Source of the DNA: Pollenia angustigena | Lineage: Eukaryota; Arthropoda; Insecta; Diptera; Polleniidae | Direction: 5' to 3' | Length of the DNA stretch: 64,000 nucleotides | Assembly (NCBI GenBank): GCA_930367215.1 | Contig: OV884059.1 | Span: 151,960,511 to 152,024,510 of the forward strand | In this document: positions 1 to 10,679 of the stretch, piece after piece | How the letters are laid out: each line of letters starts with the position of its first letter | Position numbering within the stretch: the first letter of the stretch is position 1 | Program-made: the position numbers and the translations under genes | The notes under the pieces: generated by a model | The model's database searches: none | Told to the model about the DNA's origin: nothing | The model's input: the letters and a program-made list of their open reading frames with translations, nothing else

Positions 1-488
1 AATTTTGAGATAAGAGTCATTTTGACAAATTACATTAGTAACTAAAAATATTTTTTGAAATTGGTTCTTAATGGGTTAATAATTCAGCATATTTTATATA
101 CCACGTGAAAGGTTTTTGGAAACACGCTTCAGCGCTACCCATATTGCTTAGATCAAATTTATACTTCAAGAGATATTGGTAAAGAATTTTTCAACTTTTA
201 TGATCTATATCTCTAAAACAAAGTTCGTAGACCAACATTTTTATTTTCAAAGCACTTCTAAATGGTTTTTTTTGATTGCCGATGAGCTAGAAATCTTGAT
301 AATTTCCGGGGTTATATACAAAACAAAGAATGCCAATTTTTATCTATTTTATATGCTACCAAATTTGCCGTATGCTGAGTGAGAAATTATATTAAAAACA
401 AATTTTCGTATTTTATTGTTGTTTTCAATATAATTTCTCACTCACTCACTTGTTTACGTTTTCTAAAAACAGGCAGTTGGTGTCTACA
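1..488. other. AT-rich stretch, no gene seen
   Basis: No coding region is visible. There is a short near-palindrome around 378-445 where a TGAGTGAGAAATTATA motif is met again in reverse complement as TATAATTTCTCACTCA. The open frames here are short, without recognisable motifs, and are best read as chance. Confidence 0.5.
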
Positions 489-490
489 CG

Positions 491-914
491 CCCAGTAACA
501 AATTTTATCATTTTGCGAAGCACTAAAGGTACATTTAAAAAAATAAGCGCACAAATATGCGCTACGCAATAAGACATACAGAAATGCAGTAAAGTAAGTG
601 AAAGAACTCTCAACAACTTTTATTAAAAAAAAATAACATTTCAAGTGCTACGGCATTCCCTTACCACGAAGCAGGTTTGTAAGGGAGAATACTAAAAAAT
701 AACAGTATCAAAACATTCAGTGTGTAAAGCTGATCTTTACATCTAACAATTTTTATGTGCGCTGAATAATGCGCTTTTTGTGTCAAAAATGTATTGCTTC
801 AAAGTGGGAACTCGCCATATAAAATTCATGTCTTCCGTAAGCGCAATGGTAAGCGAAACTTTTATGTTTCTCCCTTACAAACCTGCTTCGTTGGAAGCTT
901 CATTTTTTATTGGG
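491..914. mobile_element. CCC-ended MITE, family 1, copy a
   Basis: Terminal inverted repeats start CCCAGTAACAAAT on the left and read ATTTTTTATTGGG on the right. CG lies outside both ends, so it is either a 2-bp target duplication or part of the inverted repeat. A second inverted pair, CGAAGCAGGTTTGTAAGGGA, lies inside at about 667 and 873-893. The whole unit recurs in inverse orientation at 10283-10648, which fixes the element ends. There is no coding capacity. Confidence 0.75.
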
Positions 915-978
915 CGATATGTTGGCGCTGAAAGCAAATTTTTCAACATAAATTTGCTGATTCAACATATCGTGTAGA

Positions 979-993
979 CTAAGCTTTATGCAT
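979..993 (+). repeat. Target-site duplication, left copy
   Basis: The 15 bases CTAAGCTTTATGCAT are repeated without a mismatch at 2340-2354, bracketing the non-LTR retrotransposon. Confidence 0.9.
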
Positions 994-2243
994 GCCGACT
1001 CTGTATTACGGGGTCGTGGTATGGTGGCCTGCGTTGGATAAGAGCAGGTATAGGGCAATGCTTGAGATGGTATATAGACTTGTCGCGTTGATGATAACGG
1101 GATCAATACGATCCACTCCCACGAGGGCGCTGTTCACGATACTGAACTGGCTCCCGGTGGACATCATGGCCAGACAGATGGCTCTTTGCTCGGCGACACG
1201 GCTAAACGCGGCGCTATGTTGGTCGGCCCGTGACTATGGGCATGCCGGGATAACCAGAGGTTCTACCGTCCCTGATAGTGTGGACTATTGCACTCCGGTG
1301 CCTTTCACTGGCTTGTGACACGGGGTTTGTGACAATGATGGCGCATGGCAATGCGCTGTCAAGTACTCGCCACGAACTGAGCCTAGGAGTTTATAATGAT
1401 GGTTCGAGGAAGGGTGTAAGAGCTGGCGGAGGTTTCTACATAGAGAAACTGGATGTGAGAGTTTCCTTTCGTCTGCCGGATGGATGTAGTGTCCTGCAGG
1501 CGGAGATCTCGGCTATAAGGCGGGCGGTAAATTGGCTGAGGTATCATCGCATATCGGGAGATATACGTATATTTACTGACAGCAAGGCTGTCCTTGCTTC
1601 CCTAGCGGGTGTCTATACGACATCTAGGTTAACTGTAGAATTTCGGATGTCTTTGAATAAGATTGCGAAACATTCAAGGTTAACGCTAATATGGATTCCG
1701 GGTCACTCAGAGTGCCCGGGTAATCTAGTGGCAGATGGGCTGGCCAAACAAGGTGGTCGCATGGATGATATATTCATCGATCAGTTTTTTGGTCTTCCAA
1801 TGGCTCACTGTAAATTAATTATCAGGCGCGACTCTTATAGAGTCGCGCAGATGCGGTGGACTAGTGAGTCCACCTGCTTGATATCCAGGCTATTATGGCC
1901 TGGTCATGATGAACGGAGGACAAACTCTCTACTTAGGTTCAGAAGGGACCAGATTAGGACAGTTGTATCGGTAATTACTGGGCACTGGCCGGTGGGGACT
2001 CATGCTGAAAGAATGGGTCTGGAATTCAATGACTACTGTAGAAGTTGTCAGGATGAGGAGGAGGAGGAGACTGTGCTTCACTTTCTATGTCAATGCCCTG
2101 GGTTGCGGGGTATTAGGGAGGAATGCCTGGGGAAACCGGCATTTGCCTGCCTAGAGGATCTATCCAAGATAGAACTGAGATCGCTGATTCTCTTCATTAG
2201 GAGGACGAAGTGGCTGGATTCTGCAGTGACGCCATCTGAGTAA
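994..2243 (+). pseudogene. RT C-terminus + RNase H + zinc knuckle, frameshifted
   Basis: Two overlapping frames carry the product. The first (to 1318) has the reverse-transcriptase thumb region with LYYGVVVWWPAL. The second (1278-2243, 321 residues) has an RNase H domain with all four acidic catalytic residues in place: D41 in YNDGS, E76 in QAEI, D101 in FTDSKA and D153 in VADGLA, together with the PGH histidine at 143. A Cys254-Cys257-His268-Cys273 cluster follows, as in many insect non-LTR ORF2 proteins. The switch of frame between 1278 and 1318 means this copy cannot make a continuous protein. The ATG at 992 is created by the target duplication and is not a real start. The intact RNase H residues suggest a fairly recent insertion. 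Confidence 0.85.
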
Positions 2244-2339
2244 CTGCTCTACAGGATGGGCATTGGCGCTGGGTATCACAAAGGGACCAATAAAGGACCC
2301 AAGTGAGCTGTCTGTTGATAGCTGCCCATGGAACCTAAC
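994..2339 (+). mobile_element. 5'-truncated non-LTR retrotransposon
   Basis: This insertion keeps only the end of the reverse transcriptase, the RNase H domain, a C-terminal zinc-knuckle-like region and a short 3' untranslated region. A perfect 15-bp target duplication (979-993 and 2340-2354) marks it as a retrotransposition event with 5' truncation, the usual result of incomplete target-primed reverse transcription. The 3' end reads CCATGGAACCTAAC and has no poly(A). The same kind of 3' end is seen on the decayed copy near 19.4 kb. RNase H downstream of RT places it in an I/LOA-type group by architecture; the exact clade is not resolvable by eye. Confidence 0.9.
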
Positions 2340-2354
2340 CTAAGCTTTATGCAT
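2340..2354 (+). repeat. Target-site duplication, right copy
   Basis: Identical to 979-993; it begins immediately after the AACCTAAC end of the retrotransposon. Confidence 0.9.
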
Positions 2355-3984
2355 CTAAATCTTAAGTCCACTTCAAGGCGCCATAACAAATATTATTTTT
2401 CCATTACTAGAAAGTTTCCGTACAGTGGAGTTGGAATAAAATTATTCATAACAATTTTGAAACTAATTCGACATAAAAATATATCTTACAAAAGTTTTCT
2501 TGCAAATAAATCTATAAATAATTCTAAGATTAATTTAATTTCGTAACAATATGTTTTAAAAGGGCCAATTTTGGAACGGACCTCGTGAGGTCTTATCAAG
2601 ATGATTATTTTCATACAAAATTGTGTCGAATTAAAATGTAACAATTCCAAATTATTGACTTAAAAGCTGGCTTCCAGATAATGATTCAGGTTTCAGTGCC
2701 TTGTCAAATATTTTGCTTATACAAATTTTTTCCAAAAAAAAAAATTCAAATATGTCCATATATTTTTTGTTTGGCACTATGCGCTCACGATCTGGAGTTA
2801 AAGCGATAAAAAATAAATATATTTTTTGATCTAATTATAAAATTCAAAAAATATTTCAGAAATTTTCATATGTAAATAATTTGTTTCGGAAGTCCTCCTC
2901 TATGTTTAGTTGAAAAGAAAATTAAGTGAAATATTCTGACATTTAAAAGTGCTTTAAAAAAATGCATGAAATTTTTAAAAGAGTCAACTCATTCACATGT
3001 GTGTTTATTGTTATTTTCGAAAAAAAATAACAACAATTTGATTTTAACACACACTCGCAGTGATAAATTTATTCCCATGCATTATTAAATTTTAAACTCT
3101 AATAAATTGTGCTCTGTCCTCTATTTAATTATCCATTAAATATACTCTACTTCACTCTGTTCTGCTTAACTCTAGTCAATTTTACTCTGCTCCAGTGAAC
3201 TCTTTTGCTATTTTTGCTACATGGCGTTACTTTTGTGGCCAAAAGCACTAAAGAGTGTTTTAGCACTCGAGTGTGTGTGTGTGTGTGTTTCCCTACATTG
3301 TGCGTGTGTGAGTTTTTTTTACGTTTTTATAGCCAATATCTGTCAATTACCGGGGCAATTTTTGAACAGGTTGACACAGTTTTGTTGCCACTACCTCAAC
3401 TGGTAGTTGGTTGCAAGCAGTTGTCAGTTTTCACATATTTTTTTTTTTTTTTTTTTTTTTGTGCTTTGTCAACTAATAAAAGTTAAAATTATTATTTTTT
3501 CATCAGGTAAATATTTCAACATTGTTTTTAAAGTGCTTTTGCTAGTTTAATGGAATTTTTTTTATGGGAAAATAATAATATAAAATAATTAACTTAAACA
3601 ATAACGCCAATCTACTTATAGTTTGTTATGGGATAAAATTAAAAATAAATATTAATTTTTAATTACAAATTTGTGTCAGTGGATTTAATTACGCTGGATA
3701 GTGGCGTATGATTTATATTTAATGAGAGAGCTTGGCAACACTAAAGGGTGGCATAAAAGAAACAAAGAGGTTAACATGGCCTATAATTTCCTAATATTAA
3801 AAAGTTTTTCTTTGGGTTTTCAGATTGTTTTAAAGAAGACTTGAAAATGTAAAACAAACAATGGAAAAGCAACGAATTAAAATGAAGAAAATCATAATGT
3901 AGGGTGTTTCTTTTCTGTTGACCTGTGTAATTATGTGTGATTGTTTATTTGATTCGTTCGGCTAAAGGTCTTGAATCATTAAAT
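2355..3984. other. Non-coding AT-rich DNA with simple repeats
   Basis: No gene is supported. A (TG)n microsatellite lies at about 3271-3289, a long T run at about 3440-3460, and CTCTACT/CTCTGCT-type short repeats at 3140-3200. Open frames in this stretch translate to low-complexity protein dictated by the T and GT runs. Confidence 0.55.
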
Positions 3985-4307
3985 AACAAGTAAGAAAGTA
4001 TATTCGGTTAAGCCCGACCATATGATACCCTACACCACAGTATTAAAAAACACCACATGCTTATATGTCCATATAAATATGGATTTATCTATGTTTATAC
4101 ACTTCATTAAAATCGGTTTTAAACCTCCCCTTGTGGTACTATTTTATAAAAACTGTATAGCTTATGTGTCCATATAGATATGGATCTATCTACGTTTTGA
4201 ATTTCATTAAAATCGGTTTGAGAGTCTGAAATTGGCCCTATCTCCCATCGTGGTCCTATTTTTTAAAAAAGGCATCCCTTTTGTGTCCATAAAGATATGA
4301 TTCTACG

Positions 4308-5304
4308 TGCCCTAACCACTATTAATTCGTACACAAAGCATTTTTCATCAATGTGCCATTAAAGTATGTATATTTTCGGAACTATAATGACTACACAAAA
4401 AAATTTATACGTTTCTTAAAGATCATTTTATTCTCTGTAGATATACATTAAAAAAGTTAAATATTAAAAAAAGGACTTTTTAAAAATCAAAAAAAAAAAC
4501 AAAAGTTCATTATTTTAAACAAAAATATTGTGACCACTATTAATTCGTACAGTCGCCAATTTTCATAGTTAGAATTGTGTTACGCCACCTTTGTTTTTTA
4601 AAACGGTCTCGACCCGCTTTGGCATGGTACTGACTAGTTTTTGGCAGTCTTCTGGGGTTATCGAGTCCCAAATTTCCTGAATTTTGGACTTTAACCCGTC
4701 AACAGTCCGTTGGGGTTCATTTCGAAGTTTTCTTTTCATAATAGCCCACACATTTTCTATGGGATTAAGGTCTGGACTAGAAGATGGCCAATCCAGGACC
4801 TCGATTCCATTTTCTTCAAGCCACTTTCTCGTTTTTTTTTTGCAGTATGGGAAGAAGCACCATCCTGTTGAAATATGTATTCCCCGCAGTCTGCTAGTTT
4901 CGATACCGATGTTATCAGATTTTCCTCCAGGATTTTTATATATTTTTCTACATTTACGATTCCATCTATGAAATGGAGCTGACCGACACCTTTTGAGGAC
5001 ATACATCCCCATACCATGCCGCTAGCTGAAAACTTAACTGTACGTTTTAAGCAGTCTTTGTTGTATGCCTCGGTGCTTTTACGTATTACCCTTTTTCTTG
5101 CATCACCAACACATACATCAAACTTGGATTCATCGCTAAAGATAATGCTGTCCCATTTCCGTTGTATCCATGAACGTCTCTCTTTAGTCCATAAAAGGCG
5201 TTTTTTCATTTGAAGCGCGGTAAGCAATGGCTTTTCCTTGGCCTAAAAAATTATATAAATTATAAAAAATACCTGGTGTACGAATTAATAGTTGTTAGGG
5301 CTCG
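4308..5304 (-). mobile_element. Tc1-family transposon, internally deleted
   Basis: The element is 997 bp with ends CGTGCCCTAACCACTATTAA (left) and the matching inverse ending TTAGGGCTCG (right). TA lies directly outside both ends (4306-4307, 5305-5306), and the uninterrupted repeat A2 has a single TA at that point. A second copy of CCACTATTAATTCGTACA lies about 220 bp inside the left end at 4537, in the same orientation as the outer one. This is the outer/inner direct-repeat layout of IR/DR-type Tc1 elements. The right arm has lost its inner copy along with the transposase N-terminus. Confidence 0.9.
4569..5227 (-). pseudogene. Tc1 transposase, N-terminally deleted and frameshifted
   Basis: The catalytic domain is recognisable: FSDESKF carries the first Asp, QQDGASSH the second, and SSSPDLNPIENVW the Glu, with 34 residues between second Asp and Glu (DD34E) once the frame is joined. 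The frame breaks at a T run near 4831-4841. The DNA-binding N-terminal half is absent; the reading frame begins only a few residues before the domain region that normally precedes the first Asp. The copy cannot encode an active enzyme. Its 3' end lies 12 bp from the inner terminal repeat. Confidence 0.9.
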
Positions 5305-5341
5305 TATGTATGTTTTAAATTTTATTAAAATCGGTTTGATA

Positions 5342-5620
5342 CACTGAAAAAATTTTCTTCGCAGATCCAATGAAATTTACATTAAAATTCAACCTATGTA
5401 ACCCTTCATTGGATTAATGAAGGATTAATAAAATCAATGACAAAATTTTCATTGATTTTATGAATCCTCATTGAAAAAATGGATAAAATAAACGTTTGTC
5501 ATTAAACTAATGCAAAATGTTCATTGATTTTATAAAACATTTCATTTATCCAATGAAGGGTTACATAGGTTGAATTTTAATGTAAATTTCATTGGATCTG
5601 TGAAGAAAATGTTTTCAGTG
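5342..5620. mobile_element. TA-flanked foldback MITE, family D, copy 1
   Basis: Long inverted arms start CACTGAAAAAATTTTCTTCG and run about 75 bp, including a CCTATGTAACCCTTCATTGG segment mirrored near 5555-5575. TA flanks both ends (5340-5341, 5621-5622), and the uninterrupted copy A2 has one TA there. The duplication and arms point to a Tc1/mariner-type mobiliser. There is no coding region. A relative lies at 15242-16187. Confidence 0.9.
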
Positions 5621-5916
5621 TAGTTTCTGAGAGGAAACTATCAAACCTATCCCTCGCGGTCCTACGATTTGGCCCATTTTCAATAGGCTTGGTCCTTGTG
5701 CCAATAATAACCTACGTCCCAATTGCGACCTTTTGCGACCTGTACTTTGCGTAAAAAGTTACATGGACAGCCAGCCAGCCGGACGGACATCGTTAGTTCG
5801 AAAGTGATTCTGAGTCGATCGGTATACTTTAAGGTGGGTCTAGGACCAATATTTTAAGGCGTTACACACATCAGCACAAATGCATAATAACCTCTCCACT
5901 ATTGTGGTGTGGGTAT

Positions 5917-6099
5917 AAAAATTAAAACAAATTTTTCTTCATAAAAATAATTTAATGAAAAATTAAATTTCATGAACTTAAGCCTAATTAAAAATATTAA
6001 AAATTTGCATTAAAAACCATAAATAGTTCAAAAAAATAACCACAATACTAATTATTCAAATTTTTTTATTTTATTTTTAACAATTTATTTTCTCCAATA
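5917..6099. other. AT-rich spacer
   Basis: Poly(A/T)-rich sequence between the DINE end and the mariner-type remnant. Nothing recognisable is present. Confidence 0.4.
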
Positions 6100-6900
6100 T
6101 TTCGGTTGACTTCGCCAACCATTTTCAAAGAAGGTTTAAAAAAAACACATAAAATTCAGAAAAATGCATGAAATCTTTATTTGAATCGATAGTACGGTCC
6201 ATATAATTTAATGTTTGAAGATTATTTCATGCAAATGTTGACCGTGACTGCGCCTCAAATGGTCCATCCGCTTAGTCCAATTTTGGCATGCCATTTCCAA
6301 CATTTCAGCCGGTATCTCATGAATAAATGCTTCAATGTTGTCTTCCAATGCGTCAATTAAAGCGGGCATGTGTGTATAGACATGAGCTTTAATATAAAAT
6401 GTTCACCGAACTCGCCTCTCGATAAGTCCATTGTTAAGCGTGCTGTGTGTCATGTGGCACCGTCTTGTTGAAACCACATGTCATGCAAGTCAAGCTCTTG
6501 CATTTTGGGCAAAAAAAAAGTTGGATATCATCTCACGGTAGCGCTCACCATTCACAGTTACGTTACGATACGCTTCATCTTTGAAGAAGTACGGTCCAAT
6601 GATGCCACCACCCAATAAACCGCACCAAACTGTGACTTCTTCTGGATGCATTGGTAGCTCTTGCAATGCTTCTGGCTGATCTTCACTCCAAAATCGACAA
6701 TTCTGCTTATTAACGTACCCATTGATCCAAAAATGAGCTTCGTCGCTGAACACACGAAGCGCGCGATGAACTTTCTTAACAGAGGGCGCATTTTGATAAT
6801 AAAATTCAATAATTTGCAAGCGTTGTTCGTTTGTAAGACGATTCATGGTTAAATTATAGACCAAACTGAAGATGTTTGACAGTGAAACAAAACACGAAAC
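6100..6900 (-). mobile_element. Mariner-superfamily transposon remnant
   Basis: The segment contains the deleted transposase below and its immediate flanks. The exact ends were not identified. About 50 bp upstream of the start codon lies GTGTTGCCAAACAG, a motif often seen where genomic DNA meets insect elements, but no flanking duplication could be assigned. Confidence 0.6.
6204..6867 (-). pseudogene. Mariner-type transposase with two internal deletions
   Basis: The start MNRLTNEQRLQIIEFYYQNA is a helix-turn-helix N-terminus typical of a large arthropod mariner/IS630 group. It is joined directly to FSDEAHFWINGYVNKQNCRF, the first catalytic Asp region, so the rest of the DNA-binding half is deleted. 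The frame breaks in an A/T run near 6509-6518. Continuing in another frame, a QQDGAT second-Asp region follows, interrupted by a stop. A second deletion then removes the third catalytic region. The C-terminus is readable to about 6206 (ending IIFKH). The open part is 6490-6864. This is a non-functional, internally deleted copy. Confidence 0.85.
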
Positions 6901-6950
6901 GTGCGTCAGCTGTTAAAACCAGTGTTGCCAAACAGATAATAGCTAAAAAA

Positions 6951-7154
6951 TCACCCGATATAATGGCTTTCTATTTTTTCCCCCTTGAATGTAATGACAT
7001 CAGCCACCTTTTTGACTTTTCCTTCAAGTGAAATTTTTGGAGAATAGGTTTCAGGCATTCTTTTCACTGATCGCTCCACACTCTTCTTGGTCACATCATC
7101 TATGTTAGAAGCTTGTCTAACCCCTTCATTGGATTGAGTTAAATAACTATTATT
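6951..7154 (-). other. Short open frame, 67 codons, unrecognised
   Basis: A minus-strand frame bounded by stops reads through SNEGVRQASNIDDVTKKSVE and on to KVKKVADVITFKGEKIES without interruption. Its amino-acid mix is charged and protein-like, unlike the Phe/Leu-rich chance frames nearby. The first in-frame Met is internal (MPETYSP). No splice site was convincingly placed at its start. It could be a piece of a transposon ORF next to the mariner remnant, or a degraded exon. No function is proposed. Confidence 0.3.
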
Positions 7155-7249
7155 TCACCTAGCGCCAATACAAATATGCTTCCGGAATAAGAAATTTGGC
7201 ACGATAGTGCATTATATATGAGCTGGGGAGCAATTAACTTTTAAACTGT

Positions 7250-7306
7250 ATGGTGAAGGGTATAAAAGATTCGGCAAAACTGAACGTAACACGTTCACTT
7301 GTTTTT
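7250..7306 (+). mobile_element. DINE-1-like 3' end fragment
   Basis: TGGTGAAGGGTATAAAAGATTC, then a degraded stem, then GTTCACTTGTTTT matches the 3' ends of copies B1 and B2 (GGGTAT, AGATTCGGCACAG, CACTCTTACTTG). Only the last ~60 bp can be aligned with confidence. Confidence 0.55.
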
Positions 7307-8763
7307 TTTTTATTCAATTACAACTTTTTGTTTGCAAAAAAAAGAGACTAATAAAACCCAAAAGTAAACCTGCTGTAAATGATTTATAAAAATAATTCAT
7401 TTTACTTAAGTTTTTTTCCTTCCAGTCTATCCTTTAAACCAAAATTTGACAAATCTTGTTAAGCATTTCTGGAATTTACACTTTAACAAGAAAAATTAAA
7501 AAACAGAAAATAAAATCTACCCGTATCAAACATTTAAAATCAAAACAAAATGAGGCCGGGCCTCATCATTTATTTCTACAAACGAAATACACAGAAAGAA
7601 ACTGAAGCCCCATTTTTGGTAATTTATCATCGCAAAAAGGCACAAACTGTTGATAACTAAATTCGAACATTTCTGGCCATTAATGAATAAATTGAATGGT
7701 GTAAAGCGTTTTACAAAAAAAAAATCTATAAAAAGTGAAGCCAATAGTTTAAGGAAAAGCAGAAGAAGAAGAAAATAAACAGAAAAATTTGTCTGTCAAT
7801 GTTGGAAGAAATTGAAGAAAGAAGATTTGAATAAAAAAAAAATACACAGAAACATTAAAACATGTTTGATAATGATGAATGATGGCATCAACAATTCGAT
7901 TGAAATGTAATTTGCGTTGCTTTCTTTTGTTGTTTGTTAACAGTCTGTGTATGTGTGTGTGTCTTTTTCATATAATTTTTTTTTTTTTTTGTTGGTGTAA
8001 ATGGACTTTTTGTTATTCTTCTGTTAAAAAATTTCTGTTTTATTGGTGTATTTTTTCTTTCTTCTTATTTTGTACTTCCTATCACTATGACATGTCACTT
8101 CCGCTTCACGCATTCATTGTCACTTATTTGAGTTTTGTCTCTTGTACGGGTTTGTATGTGTGTGTCTGTCTGTCTGTATGTGTTTTTTTATATGAATTTG
8201 TAACTTTTTCTTATTTTGTCAATTCATTCGTACATTTCATTTGTCTTGTGTTTGTTAATGCCCTTTATGCTTTTTTGTTTTTTATTTTCTTCTTTGTATG
8301 AGTAAGTGAGTTCATGAGTTTGGATTGTTTATTAAAATGTTTTATCTTATTTAAAAGGCCATTCTATTAGAAAATATGTTCCAGTTTCTATAATGATGAT
8401 ATAGAGGATTTTAAGAAAATGTTCGCATTTGGATTGGATTTCATTCATCTTTGTGTCTGTAAAAAACAGGTTTTTTTTTAATTCCAAAAAAAAAATTACA
8501 TATGGGTATTTCCACAGGAAAACTGACTTTTTGTCACGTTGAGACACCAAGTATAATTTTAACATCATTAAATTTTTTTGTATTTTGGTGTAAAGCTCAA
8601 TTGTTAGTGAAAGAGAGAAAAATATGATAACGTGACACTTCATTGGAGGTACCAATATATGAAAAAATGAAAAAAATTTCATTGCTGTAAAGCGGGAAAC
8701 AGTTTTGAATTTTCCGGGATCCCAGGAATTCCTGCTTCAAGAAAATTAACAAAACATTTTAAG
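7307..8763. other. Low-complexity, T- and GT-rich DNA
   Basis: No gene is supported. The long open frame at 7879-8301 translates to Phe/Cys/Leu-rich sequence forced by TTTT and TGTGTG runs (for example 7948-7962 and 8155-8180), so it is not taken as coding. Confidence 0.5.
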
Positions 8764-9083
8764 ATCACTGTTCGAAAATAAACACTATGTATATATTGTT
8801 CTCTTCGACAGAAATATAAGAGTTTGTGTAGTAAATATCTTGAAAAAGTTTTTCTTTTTGTGGTATTCGTACACAATAAAAATACTGTGCTAATCCAACT
8901 CAACATTAATTTCAGAACATTTCATTGCGCTTGATTTTTCGTAAAAAACCACAAACTTCGTTGTGTTTGGCTCGGCGCACAAATTTTCATTAGTTTCAGT
9001 TGTGCTCAGCGCTTTTTTGACTGGTTAACACACCAAAATACTTTTTACAACAACAAAATACATACATAGGTGTTTTTAACAAA

Positions 9084-9107
9084 AAAAAAAAAAAAAAAAA
9101 AAAAAAA
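9084..9107. repeat. Poly(A) run
   Basis: About 27 consecutive A residues (roughly 9081-9107) inside the family-F copy, next to the CCC-ended insertion. Confidence 0.9.
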
Positions 9108-9126
9108 TGTTAACAAAAACAAAACA

Positions 9127-9500
9127 CCCTGCAAATAATAGGACCAGTCCAAACACGCGTGCAAAGAGTAGTCCACAAGGGACCAGGACTAGTCCAAAAC
9201 TAACCCAAACGTATGGCAAAAACCTGGTCTATTTAACATTACGATGTCCTAGGAGAGGACCATATAACCCACCTTTGGACCACTAAGGAGTAGTTTTAAA
9301 ACTACTCCATGGTATACTCAAGAGGATTAGTTTTGAAGTCGTTTAAAAACGAAAGCATGTCGTTAAAAAACGAAGACATGTCGTCTCACTGCAAACACTG
9401 TTTAACAATGACATGGTCCATGCTTGCATTACATCGGACCAGTCCATGGAGTAGTCCATTTTATCAAAATGGATCAGGTGGTCCAATTTTATTTGCAGGG
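9127..9500. mobile_element. CCC-ended MITE with CA duplication
   Basis: Ends are CCCTGCAAATAATAGGACCA and the inverse TGGTCCAATTTTATTTGCAG plus GG. The dinucleotide CA precedes the left end and follows the right end, giving a 2-bp target duplication that cannot be explained as extended inverted repeat. The body contains repeated GGACCAGTCC / GTAGTCCA motifs. It interrupts family-F copy 3. Confidence 0.8.
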
Positions 9501-9924
9501 CATGTACACAATACACACACAGGCTATTCGAGGTGTGGTCGTGCAAATTGCCAAGCAACAAGAACAATGCTAGTGAGAAGCTTTTTTAAATTTTTTTGTT
9601 TGTTCATTCTTTCATCAATGTAAAAAAAAACACTAAAGAACATTAAAATATAATGTGTGCCTACAGAATCACTACAATTGTTCTGTTTTATAACATTACA
9701 TAAAAACAGAACAATACATAATGTAGGTAATTGTCGTGATAACAGCTATGAACGTTATTTAAGGTTGTGTACTAATAAAAAAAACACTAAATAACAGTAA
9801 AACTTAGTCGGAAAGTTTTAAGTTTTTGAAAGAGAAACATTTAAAAAGTTTATTTCCATCGGATTAAAGTTTTCGACAAAGTGAAAAAGCTCCCTCAAAA
9901 ATAATTATGTATCTCTCAAAATTC

Positions 9925-10140
9925 TGTACCTATGAAATTAGAAAAACCAACTTCAGTGGAAGCTCCTGCAGGCGGACATCGACCGTCGGTACAAGTTTGT
10001 CGGCTACAGACAGATGCCCGTCTACGGGGCCGGTGATTTAGAGGTGTACAGATGGAACTAAGAAGACCATGGAACCCAGAATAACGTCTGCCTATGGAAA
10101 CTCTTTGTCTGGAAAAGCTGGCCGTGAGTAAAAATGTCAA
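9925..10140. other. GC-rich island of unknown nature
   Basis: About 200 bp is visibly richer in G and C than everything around it. On the plus strand it ends with a GGCC then GTGAGTAA stretch that fits a splice donor, and a 33-codon frame starts at 9931 (MKLEKPTSVEAPAGGHRPSV). The minus strand is also open across it. An isolated 5' exon of a gene outside the window and a captured sequence are both possible; neither could be shown. Confidence 0.3.
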
Positions 10141-10282
10141 TGTAAACACATTTCTTCCCAGGAAAACCTGTTTGATTTTTATTAATATTTCATACGCTAC
10201 CTGGTAAGTAGTTGTCATTACAATTGTCGTTATTCTGAAAACTTCAACAAGTACTTACTAGTAATGACCTCAGCAACTACTT

Positions 10283-10648
10283 CCCAATACAAAATTGTTC
10301 TTCAAACGAAACAGGTTTATAAGGGAGAAATGTAAGAGTTTCGCTTGCCATCTTGCATACGGAAGGCATGAATTTTATGTGGTGAGTTCCCACTTTGAAG
10401 CAATACATTTCTGACACTCAAAGCGCTTTATTCGACGCATATAAAAACTGGTGAACGTAGCGTTCAGCTTTACATACTGAATTTTTTTTTTACAGTTATT
10501 TTTAAGTATTCTCACTTACAAACCTGCTTCGTAGTAAGGGAATGTCGCAGCACTTGAAATGTTATTTTTTTTTTTTTTGATACAACTTGTAAAGAGTTAA
10601 GTGAACGAACTCTTACTGCTTCGCATAATGATACAATTTTTTATTGGG
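10283..10648. mobile_element. CCC-ended MITE, family 1, copy b
   Basis: It is the reverse complement of 491-914 with smaller internal spacing. Ends are CCCAATACAAAATTG and the inverse ATTTTTTATTGGG, with TT on both outer sides. As TT is not self-complementary, it is a true 2-bp target duplication. Confidence 0.85.
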
Positions 10649-10679
10649 TTATAACTGAATATTTGCTTTCTAATAATCA

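Larger units (their letters stand above)
3985..5916 (-). mobile_element. DINE-1/HINE-like repeat A1, split by two insertions
   Basis: Read on the minus strand, it starts TATACCCACACCAC, has a GTCCGTCCGGCTGGCTGG stretch in the middle, and ends with a stem-loop (GGTCGGGCTT then AACCG) followed by ACTTTCTTACTTGTT. A short subterminal inverted repeat (TATACCC near one end, ATACCCTACACCAC near the other), a GTCY-type microsatellite and a 3' stem-loop are the published traits of DINE-1 non-autonomous Helentrons, so that class is inferred. Removing a Tc1 element (4308-5304) and a MITE (5342-5620) restores collinearity with copy A2 at 29809-30412. Confidence 0.7.
8764..9730 (-). mobile_element. MITE family F, copy 3 (inverse, interrupted)
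   Basis: It begins CACTGTTCGAAAATAAACAC, the family-F terminal repeat, and can be followed along the reverse complement of F1 (21880-22513): an AAACCACAAACTTCATTGTG segment at 8948 and a CACTACAATTGTTCTG segment at 9671 occur in the right order. A 374-bp CCC-ended element (9127-9500) sits in the middle. The far terminal repeat was not found, so the end near 9730 is approximate. Confidence 0.7.

Noticed and set aside
7879..8301. 140-codon open frame on the plus strand
   Set aside because: Composition is Phe/Leu/Cys/Val dictated by T and TG runs; no domain, no splice context.
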